NCBI GenBank assembly: GCA_049999765.1
Contig: JBNGIQ010009250.1
Span: forward strand, 1 to 20,241
Length of the DNA: 20,241 bases
Direction of reading: 5' to 3'
From: Phaeoceros laevis
Lineage: Eukaryota > Anthocerotophyta > Anthocerotopsida > Notothyladales
Part shown: positions 1 through 8,072 of the stretch, in pieces
How positions within the stretch are numbered: the stretch's first letter is position 1
Layout of the letters: every line of letters begins with the position of its first letter
Notes under the pieces: model-generated
Told to the model about the DNA's origin: nothing
What the model saw: the letters and a program-made list of their open reading frames with translations, nothing else
Databases searched by the model: none
Made by a program: the position numbers and the translations under genes

Positions 1-47
1 TTCATTTCGGGACGCTCTCGGGATCTTGGGGCCAAGCACCTGACAGC
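1..47. repeat. Left copy of a 47-bp exact terminal direct repeat
   Basis: Positions 1-47 are identical, in direct orientation, to 20195-20241, the last bases of the window. Both copies encode the same stretch of kinase subdomain XI in the same frame. An exact overlap of contig ends, with nothing further to compare, is typical of assembly-graph ends; a real tandem duplication cut at these points would look the same. Confidence 0.97.
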
Positions 48-3000
48 CAAAGCGCCCACACTGGCTATCGATGCCCTCTCACTCACTGAAGTGTGCGTGT
101 CTGCCAACACAGGGTCGATGAATTCTTGCCACTCCCCCCTCTCCATGGCAGACAGTGCTAGGGTCACCAAGCTTGTCGCATCAGCACCTCTCCCATAATC
201 AATAGCAGGCATTGACGAGATGAGTTCAAGTAGCACAACGCCGAAGCTGTAGACATCGCTCCTAGGAGTGAGCTGGAAGCCCAGGGAATAATACTCTGGA
301 TCAATGTAGCCGATGGTGCCCTGGATTGCCACTGTGGAAACATGAGTAACTCTCTTGCTGGGAGCTAGCTTAGAGAAGCCGAAGTCTGCCACCTTGGCAT
401 TCAAGTCGTCATCCAGCAGAATGTTGCAAGACTTGATGTCTCGGTGGATGATGGGAGGATCAGCAGCCGAATGAAGGTAAGCCAGAGCATCGGCAGTCTG
501 TATTGCTATGAGAAGACGTCGCCTCCAAGTGAGCGGGGAGAATCCTTCCCTGGTCCCTTGTAGATGTTCCTTGAGAGTGCCGTTGGGGACAAACTCGAAG
601 ACTAGGAGAGCAATTTTGTTCTCCATGGAACAACCCAGTAGCTTCACCAAGTGTCGGTGACTCACCCCGGACAGAATCCTGACCTCATTCAGAAACTGTT
701 GCTTGTACTCGGGGGAGCCTTCGCGCTTGCCCTTCTTGATGGCTACCGCTGTGCCATCAGCAAGCTCGCCACTGTAGACTGTGCCGAAGCCGCCAGCTCC
801 GATCTGCGCCGAGTCCGAAAAGTTGGAGGTGGCTTTGCGGAGTTCCCGAAGAGGCATCACCGTCACCGTTTCCCTCTCCAGCAGCGTGGCAATCAAGTCC
901 GCGTCTTGCTGGTGCTTTTTGGAATACACTCTCCATATCCAGACCAGGAGCAAACAACTAGCCATGCAAACAAATACAGCGGCAACCACTACTGTCACAA
1001 GCACCCACACTTTGATCCCACCCGCTCCTTGCGCAAGAAGTTGAGGGGTAGGACACGGCTGGAGAGGGCTGCCGCAGAGGCCCGGATTGTCGGCGAAGAA
1101 GCTGGTTTTATTGAGATGTTGAGGCAGGCCAGGTGGAATATGTCCTGAGAGATTGTTGCCGGACAGATTGATGTATTTCAGGTTAAGCAATGCAAAGAAA
1201 AGCGTACCCGGTATTTCTCCTGAAAGATTGTTGTGGCTAAGGTCCAAGACTTGGAGAGTGCGAGGAAAGCTGTCTGGAATGGTGCCGGACAGGTTGTTGT
1301 GGGATGCGTTGAAGTGCAGCAAGCTCGAGAGACCTGTGAAAAACTCAACTGACAAATTTCCCTCCACACTAGTGTTACCCAGATCTAGCACGGTGAGAGT
1401 GATGGGTAACCTTCCGGGAATGGGCCCTGATAATCTGTTATTGGACAGGTTGAGAAAGGTCAAATTGGGCATGTTGAGATCGAAAAGCTCGTCTGGCACT
1501 GTTCCGCTCAAGTTGCAAGATGCAAGATCCAAGATCTGAAAGGAGTTCAGATTCTCTGGCCTGGAACAGTTCATGAGCCTATCCGGCAATGATATGCCCA
1601 TGAGATCGGTACCCGCTAGCCGAAGCTCCTGCAGCGGGAAAGCAATATCGGAACAAATATACTCCAGCAAAGTGTGCAAAGGATTGGAGAACTGCTCCGA
1701 AGGTGTCATGTTGAAATTGTTGTGGCTGAAGTCCCAAACTGGCCCAATTTGCAGTGCTCCTTGAGATAGTCCGTCCAGCAACCTGGTGAGGTCTCCAGTG
1801 AAGCGGTTGCCTCGTAATCGTAAATTGATGACGAGACCAAAGGACCATTCCCAGTTTGCCACGAGAGGGAGGATGAAGTCACCGGACAGTTGGTTGTTCT
1901 CCAGCCGCAGATCATTTGCACCAGCAGGGATGGAAAAGCTAGCAGGAAGAGGGCCTTGCAGCTGATTGTCACTCAGATCCAGGCTGTACATGGATGAACC
2001 ATAAAAAGCATCGGGACCATCCGGTATGCTGCCGGTTAGAGAATTCCCGGAAAGGTTCAACCATGAAGCATACATATTGGCGGGGATGCTGCCATTTAGC
2101 TCATTTCCAGACAGATCCAGCTGTGCCATACGCAAACCCGGAGGGATGGGGCCAGACAAGTTGTTGTGGGACAGGTCCAGGATAGCCAGCGCGCGCGTCG
2201 AGTTGAACCCGGACGGGATTGGACCGTGCAGAACGTTCCATGACAGGTCCAGCACCTGGATACCGAGGCCTGCAACATCCGGTACATGTCCTCCCAATCG
2301 GTTGCGGGAAAGGTTCACCCGCTGCAGAGCGGAATAAGTCTGGAAAAAGGAGGCGGTGAAGTTTGTGAATCCGTTTTGGGCTGCATCCAGGTACCGCAGG
2401 TTGGGAGCAACGGGCACCTCCCCGCTAAGATTGTTGCTGGTGAGGGAGAGATGGGTGAGGCGTGTAAGGCCTTCCAAGCTGGGGACGCTTCCGTTGAGCA
2501 AGTTATGAGACAGGTCCAGGCTGGTGAGCTTGGTGAGATTGCTCACTTCCTCAGGGATACCTCCAGTCAGTTCACTGTCAGCAAGAGACAAAACCAGCAG
2601 CTCCGGTAGCCCCTCTAACCCCGGGATTACCCGCGCCTGCCCCTCTCGGGCATATAAGTACCGGAGGTTGGGAAATCCGCCGAAAGAGTTATTAGTACCA
2701 AACCAATCCCAACTTCCAGAAACATCCAGCCACGTCAACCCAGTTAACAGCTCAAGCTCAGAAAAGTTCAATGACAGAGAGGGGTTGGAGGACAGGTCCA
2801 ACTCTCGGAGGCTTGTGAGACTAGTCAACCTGCTAAAGCCGTCAAAACCATAAATCAGATTGCAGGCCGAAAAGTCGAGCCTGAGCACAGCAGACTGGGC
2901 ATCACAAATCACCCGTGTCCAAGCACAGGGCGTATCGTCGCTCGCGTTCCAGCTCGCCACGTCGGGCTGACAGTCCCCAAGATCAGTGGATGTCGCAAAT

Positions 3001-3116
3001 TCCAACAGGAGCTGTCCATCGTGAGAGAGCTCCGCGCCGACGTTGCTTCCAAATCGGCATAGCAGCAAAGTGCACATCATGAGTGAGGCGCAAATCCACA
3101 AGCTTGTAGCTGGCAT
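1..3116 (-). CDS. LRR receptor-like serine/threonine kinase, 3' end cut by window edge
   Basis: A single open frame runs without a stop from the ATG at 3116 to the left edge (1038 full codons), with no intron. It encodes a cell-surface receptor kinase. Residues 1-28 are a signal peptide (LCRF, then a small-residue cleavage region). Cys49, Cys64 and Cys71 with the CAWTRVIC segment form the LRR N-terminal cap. About twenty plant-type LRRs (LDLSxNxLSGxIP) follow to about residue 670. A membrane helix lies near 703-728. The kinase has the glycine loop IGAGGFGTV (772-780), Lys794 in VAIK, HRDIK with Asp893 (an RD kinase), DFG with Asp911, and the GTIGYIDPEYY activation segment, all as in an active enzyme. 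The kinase resembles the WAK-like group. The frame is still open at the edge, at RERPEM. In-frame upstream ATGs (for example 3197) exist; 3116 is preferred because the signal peptide begins there. Ligand and pathway are unknown. Confidence 0.93.
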   Translation of the reverse strand, partial: MPATSLWICASLMMCTLLLCRFGSNVGAELSHDGQLLLEFATSTDLGDCQPDVASWNASDDTPCAWTRVICDAQSAVLRLDFSACNLIYGFDGFSRLTSLTSLRELDLSSNPSLSLNFSELELLTGLTWLDVSGSWDWFGTNNSFGGFPNLRYLYAREGQARVIPGLEGLPELLVLSLADSELTGGIPEEVSNLTKLTSLDLSHNLLNGSVPSLEGLTRLTHLSLTSNNLSGEVPVAPNLRYLDAAQNGFTNFTASFFQTYSALQRVNLSRNRLGGHVPDVAGLGIQVLDLSWNVLHGPIPSGFNSTRALAILDLSHNNLSGPIPPGLRMAQLDLSGNELNGSIPANMYASWLNLSGNSLTGSIPDGPDAFYGSSMYSLDLSDNQLQGPLPASFSIPAGANDLRLENNQLSGDFILPLVANWEWSFGLVINLRLRGNRFTGDLTRLLDGLSQGALQIGPVWDFSHNNFNMTPSEQFSNPLHTLLEYICSDIAFPLQELRLAGTDLMGISLPDRLMNCSRPENLNSFQILDLASCNLSGTVPDELFDLNMPNLTFLNLSNNRLSGPIPGRLPITLTVLDLGNTSVEGNLSVEFFTGLSSLLHFNASHNNLSGTIPDSFPRTLQVLDLSHNNLSGEIPGTLFFALLNLKYINLSGNNLSGHIPPGLPQHLNKTSFFADNPGLCGSPLQPCPTPQLLAQGAGGIKVWVLVTVVVAAVFVCMASCLLLVWIWRVYSKKHQQDADLIATLLERETVTVMPLRELRKATSNFSDSAQIGAGGFGTVYSGELADGTAVAIKKGKREGSPEYKQQFLNEVRILSGVSHRHLVKLLGCSMENKIALLVFEFVPNGTLKEHLQGTREGFSPLTWRRRLLIAIQTADALAYLHSAADPPIIHRDIKSCNILLDDDLNAKVADFGFSKLAPSKRVTHVSTVAIQGTIGYIDPEYYSLGFQLTPRSDVYSFGVVLLELISSMPAIDYGRGADATSLVTLALSAMERGEWQEFIDPVLADTHTSVSERASIASVGALAVRCLAPRSRERPEM

Positions 3117-3404
3117 TGCACCAGCCCTGCCAAAACTGCAATGCACATTGTTAAGCCGCCCTAGGCCTACCCTAACCTGCATTGCAAAGGGCTTCATAAC
3201 TAAAACCGAATCCAAACGGACGGACAGTCCCTTGTCCCTCTCTCAAGATGATGCCGCCCGCTTCCCTCACGCAGGTCCTAAAAGCTCACGACTGAAGATG
3301 ATCTACACTGTCAACCTCAAGTGGCTTTAAGCTGGAGACCAAGCCTGTGACTGAAGAGCACAGCCTGTGAGCAGGCCTTGGAACAACTTGTGTTCAAAGC
3401 ACCG

Positions 3405-3478
3405 TGTGCTTCAAGTCACAGGCTTGACGTAAAGGAGGAGGTGCTCAGCGCTCAGGCTGACAGCATCCCGTCTATGGC
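3405..3478. repeat. Promoter-proximal direct repeat, copy A
   Basis: Shares TGTGCTTCA, GTCACAGGCTTGACGTAAA, GGAGGAGGTG and the GGCTGACAG...TCCCGTC...ATG run with 3664-3735, with small indels. It contains TTGACGTAA, an ACGT-core site of the kind bound by plant bZIP (TGA-class) factors, and an embedded TTGAC W-box core. It lies about 290 bases upstream of the receptor kinase start. Binding is inferred from motif form only. Confidence 0.7.
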
Positions 3479-3663
3479 GGGCCCTCCAGCGTGCCCGCCC
3501 CCCGGCCTGCAAATGGCGGGGCGGCCTCACCTTGTAAACCGCCATGCCCCGCGCTTCCCCGTACAAAAGCCCCAAGGGCAAGGAGGCCATTTCGCATTGT
3601 TTATTCCTTTGGGCTCCGGAAAGTAGGGAGCTGCAATGAGGGGGAGGTGGGAACCGTCACCCA

Positions 3664-3735
3664 TGTGCTTCACGTCACAGGCTTGACGTAAAAGATAAGG
3701 AGGAGGTGATCAGGGCTGACAGATTCCCGTCCATG
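3664..3735. repeat. Promoter-proximal direct repeat, copy B
   Basis: Second copy of the block at 3405-3478, about 550 bases upstream of the receptor kinase start. Here a CACGTCA site and a TTGACGTAA site face each other eight or nine bases apart, forming an inverted pair of ACGT-core motifs. Confidence 0.7.
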
Positions 3736-5177
3736 ACCACGGCAGTCCATAAACAATGACCGCAAAGTCAAGTGCACGGAGTAGGCTGTACCATATTTAA
3801 TCGATTTCAGATTGAATGTGGACCCGGAGTAGTGAAAGGCTAGAGAGGACTGTTTGGTGTTTTCAAAGCTTGCCTGGTTAGGCTGGACCCTCAAAAAGGG
3901 CGTCTGCCTATCTGCTCATGGCCAACGCCGACGCAAATGCAGGTAGGTGGACCGTTGTAGACAGGAATAGTGAAACACAGAGAAGGGCAGCAGGAGCTAA
4001 CAAGTAACCTGCAGTGGCTACCCTTGCGGTGAATAAGGAGGTACACAAGTTTCTTGTGGGAGAAAGGATTTGCCTTCACTGGAGACAGCACAAATGCACG
4101 TCTGAAGCAGGAAGTAGGGCACGCACCTCACACAAAATTGGTGTTGAAGCCAAGAACGGCTGTCAACCAAGAAACAGAGCTTAAATTGCCAAGTCATCTT
4201 GTGAGTCATGTGGTCGACAACATTTGGCGTCATGTTATTTCGTCATCAATGTGTCAACATTTGGGCACCGACTGTCTCTGAGACGAGCTGCGCCACTCGC
4301 GGTGGCCGGCCGGTCGCCTGAAAGTCAATGGACGAGGCACTTCCCGGCCCACTTGGTGGCTGCCCAACGAGCAAGCGCGGGTCCATCGTAAGAGTCCGTA
4401 GCTACAGGTGTCATCCGGCCTGGCTAGCACCACTCTGCCGACGGTCTCCTGAATCCGCACGCACCTGCCAGGGGAGGCTTCAACTCGGAGTTCTAAAGTC
4501 AACTTGATAAATAGATGTCCGAAGCTGAACTGGTGGTGGGTACTAGACGATTGCCTGTTTGTGGAACAGGCAGTACCGATCGGTCGATTGACCTGGAAAA
4601 CAAAAGGAAAGTGCGCCCGGCGGCCCGGCCCGCAGCTTGACTTCAAAACAAGCGAGAAAGGGACTGTGACATTGTCCTGGATTCCAGGAATCATCGCGTG
4701 GCGGCTGCGTGTGTGTCCCTCTTCCAGCGGTGCACGTCTTGAGCTCCGCGCGCGCGCGCATATCGCAATATACATTGCATGCGGTCGCGAGCACTTTTTA
4801 AGCGTCTCTTACTTGAGTGCGACATCTGCATGCACCGGTGATAGCTGCACCGTGCACAGCGCTACAGCGAGCAGCAGCAGCACCAAGTGCATCGACAGAC
4901 AGAGACCCGGCCGGTCATTGACTCTCCGGAAGTAGTTGCCGGCCGATCGGCCTTCCAATTGAGCTTGCTTCCCTTGCGCAGCTGCGCATGAAGCGAACAT
5001 GGCAGGCGACCACCGCGAGTAGCAGACGTTGGCCGGCGGACATTGACTCTCGATTCGTCCTCAATTCGTTCATTCATCGGCCTACTCGACGAGTCGCAGT
5101 TGCCAGTCCGCCGGCCGGCCGGCCCCGATCAATCTTGCCTTGCCAGACTGAGAACATGGCGGGCGACCGCCAGTTGA

Positions 5178-5513
5178 AGCAGACGCCAGAAGGCGGAGCT
5201 CTACTGGCGGGAACAGGAGGCGGTGTCCCGCGCGCCGTGGCTGCTGCTCATCATGGGCTGCGAGGTGGGCTACTTTCTGGGCTCGCTCATCTCGGCGGCA
5301 GACTGGCTCATCCCCCCGGGCCACCGGCCCTGCCTCGACCTCGCCGACGCCGACCACACCGGCGGCGGCCGCCTCTTCTCCGACGCCGACCAGCGGCTGC
5401 CGACGGTGGACGTGCTGGTGCCGACGTGCAACGCGGTCCTGGCGGCGCTGGCGCTGGACAACCCCCCCGCGCTGTTGCGAGTAGTCTACCTTCTTGCGGC
5501 ATTATCTTTGTAA
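5178..5513 (+). pseudogene. Truncated GT2 (cellulose/chitin-synthase-like) fragment
   Basis: The open frame follows an in-frame TGA at 5175 and ends at 5511-5513. It starts with RRQKAELYWREQEAV, then a hydrophobic, membrane-like segment (APWLLLIMG to about SLISAADW), then LPTVDVLVPTCN and AALALDNPPALLRV. The last two match the start of the family 2 glycosyltransferase domain, where membrane-bound cellulose- and chitin-synthase-like enzymes typically have a VDV.VPT.NE strand followed by A.LALDYPP..LRV and then the DDG motif. Between TCN and AVLAALALD about ten family residues are missing, and DDG is never reached because the sequence switches at 5488 into a repeat shared with 14366-14457. It is therefore a 5' remnant and catalytically dead as seen. 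The GC content and codon bias are far higher than in the surroundings. The exact family is uncertain. Confidence 0.6.
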
Positions 5514-5579
5514 GTTCACCTACCTGGGCACATACCTGGTCTGAAGGAATCTTGACTCACCTGGAGCCCTGTAGCAGAT
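5488..5579. repeat. 92-bp Roco-tail repeat, copy 1
   Basis: Matches 14366-14457 with a single difference (C at 5520, A at 14398). At 14366 this sequence lies immediately 3' of the Roco-paralogue coding tail, so this copy is a transposed or recombined piece of that 3' region abutting the GT2 remnant. On the minus strand it contains CCAG/GTGAGT, which looks like a splice donor. Confidence 0.9.
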
Positions 5580-7599
5580 CTATTTGCCGGCGAGGCAGCG
5601 AGATGAAAAAGTCCAGAACCCCGGCTGTCTCTGTAGTCACCTAGGAAGATGAGAGTGCACGAGTTGAAGGCCTGGGGTCCCAGATCTATGCAGCTCCAGA
5701 TTGTGCCACAACTTGAGCAGCCGTTGCAGATGGCCATGGATATCCCCTATGCACACAGTCACGGTGTCCGCCGTCATGCCAGCTGCTGCTACTACAGGCT
5801 TCAATGATCAGCTGTTGGGGACCCGCCCGAGGGAGAGTCACTTTCTTGTCACGTTGCCGTCCGTGTTGGGTTCACCACAATGTTCACGTCATTTTGGTGA
5901 ATCCCGTGTCCTGGTTCATTGCAATGGGGCATTCAGTGTTCACACTGTTCCGTTACGGGGCACCCGGTCCGTTCACTTCATTGTCGTACGATCTCGGCTT
6001 TCAATGGGCATAAGGCACCAAAATTAGGCAAGCCAGCTGAAAGACAGAAGCAAATTTAAGTAAGATACATTCTCCAGATACATGTTTTCTCAAAGTCATG
6101 CAGGACAGCAACTCCACATCTACCGCTGCCATTGATCTAATCTTCAACGGTGCAGTGTCCGTCCTTGAAATACAGTCCGTTTTTGGTCAAAGAATGTAAT
6201 GGCTCCAGCCTCCTCGGCATGTCATGCGATGTATGTGTGATTCTTTAAGAGTTGACTTGCTTTACTTCTTCCTATTCAAGGGTGCCCACTGCACAGCACT
6301 TGGTCCTGGTTTGTTCTGTCCAATACTAGTGAACACTAGCACATGGATGGCTTGGGACATGCTGTTACAGACAGTTGGCCAGTTGCAACAAAGCGTGTGA
6401 TGCATGTTTATTGCAATTTCAGGCACCGTATGCAGTTGCTAGCAACTACATTTACATACATGAGGCTGGATTCTGAGGAAACATGCAGGTCCATACAGAA
6501 CAGGTCCATACAGAATCCAATCCAGCGATGCTCAAGACTCCTGTTACAGCAAGTACTTCCAGAATCACAGACTCTACAGTCACTAGCCGACCAAATCTCA
6601 ATGTTAGCTGGTTTCTATGTTCCAACTGCTGTTCAAAGCCATACCATAGGCATATGCAAGCTTCAGCCTTGGGCCCCTAGACGCTTGCAAACTGCAGCAA
6701 GGCACACCCTTGTGCACTTCCTGCAGAAAGCACGATACTGTACAGCATTGTGTCAAGAAACTGCTGAACCTGGCCATCAGTAAAGCAATTCATCAAAGTA
6801 CAAGTACGCATTTCCATCTACTCTGTCAGCTAGCTCCAAAGCTGAACACAGCTGGAGATATTTAGCACACAAAGCTCCCTGGATGTATATAGCACACAAG
6901 TTCTCTTAGTCACACATCGTGCTTGTATTTCAGGCAAGATGACGATGTAACTACTCAATACAGAAACTTCAAACTCTTGGGCTTGCCAGTCTCGACATCA
7001 ACATCAGCAGGCACTCCTTTTACGTTTCACAAGTTCTGACATCTCCAAGGGAGAAGAGAACCAACCACTCTTTACCAGTCTTGGACATGTCTACACCCAC
7101 CTGGGAGGCAAGTTCGATGCACATGTCAGTCTCTCAAAGTCCAGCCCAACTCCAGCATACAGATCTCAGTATGAAAAGCTCCCACAAGTTGGTCTCTGCT
7201 GCCAGCGTTCTTGCCTTTAGTTACTTGGACAACGCAATAGGAAAGGGGTCGAGCAACACCTGTGTCTAGTCAACAGGCGAGCAGTACTGAACGACCAACC
7301 CTTGTCATCCTGCAGTTTCTGCCTCCACAGCAGTTGTCCCATCAAGCAATAGCAAACATGTAAGCAATTTGGCGGTTTTTGCTCCTCAATTGATTCTGTG
7401 CAGATTCCTGACTTTTCTCTAATTCAAGGCCACAGCAGGCTGCCACCAGCTTCATACAAACACCAATCTAAAAGCAGTGGAATATGCGGTGACACAACAC
7501 CGTGGCAGACAGATGCTCGGCATGGATTCGAAAATTGGACGAGAGTGCATATCCACTGTGATCTAAAGCAGAGATTTTCATACATGCACTTCCTTTGGA
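5580..7599. other. Stretch with no recognisable gene
   Basis: Two kilobases of AT/GC-balanced sequence with only short open frames and no recognisable protein similarity on either strand. The longest frame, 6343-6783 plus, has no domain signature. No RNA gene or tandem array was seen. A CCATACAGAA(T/C) unit repeats twice near 6490-6515. Confidence 0.5.
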
Positions 7600-7805
7600 C
7601 TTGTAGGAGGTCTCAAGGAATCTTGACTCACCTGGAACCCTGTAGCAAATTTGTTGCAAATCTGTCGAAAGTTTCGAAGTTTCGTGACTTGAGTCCATCC
7701 TTGTACTATGTGCGACAAAGCCAACCAAACTGCTGCTGCCCATCTGATGATAGTTCTTTGTACTCAACACTCGTCACCTGGAAGTCGTTCTGAACTTCTC
7801 CAGCT
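7600..7805 (-). pseudogene. Relic of a Roco C-terminal tail, downstream of the Roco-caspase stop
   Basis: On the minus strand, from about 7790, one frame reads NDFQVTSVEYKELSSDGQQQ then FGWLCRT and a stop. The paralogue ending at 14467 reads DDFQVTRVQYKESSSDGQQQ then VGWLCRKHY. The similarity continues at DNA level past the stop to about 7610, including ACTCACCTGGA(A/G)CCCTGTAGCA. The relic lies about 270-470 bases 3' of the intact gene's stop codon, on the same strand and in the same order as in the paralogue. It could be a dead former terminal exon or a live alternative 3' exon. A possible acceptor (TTGGCAG) precedes it, but no transcript evidence is available. Confidence 0.75.
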
Positions 7806-8072
7806 CTAGCCTGCCAATATTGGAAGCATCCTGTTGAGCTGTTGCAAGAAGTAATAGAAGGCAGTTCCGGTTTGAACACAGAGGATCTGTTCCTTCAAAC
7901 CTAGGAAGTGCGCCTTCTGAAGACTGGCCTAATGCTGCTCAGTCACGTACACATCCAGCAGCTAGGCATCACCACATATGTGCATGTCTCTTCAAACAAG
8001 CTCCAACCTGCTTTGAGATGTCGAAAGCCTGGTACAGTACCAGGATAGGGCACCTACATGTGTGCATACCAT

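Larger units (their letters stand above)
3117..5177. other. Non-coding stretch upstream of the LRR-RLK
   Basis: No open frame here resembles a known protein. The longest (4254-4775, minus) has no recognisable motif and unconvincing composition. The stretch contains the duplicated bZIP-site block listed separately. From about 4740 to 5170 it is GC-rich with CG and GGCC runs, and a short block ending in GAACATGGC(A/G)GGCGACC occurs twice (about 4994-5007 and 5153-5168), as if the 5' flank of the GT2 fragment had been locally duplicated. Confidence 0.5.

Noticed and set aside
4254-4775. 173-residue minus-strand frame as a gene
   Set aside because: No recognisable motif and overlapping frames of similar length on the other strand in a GC-rich stretch.
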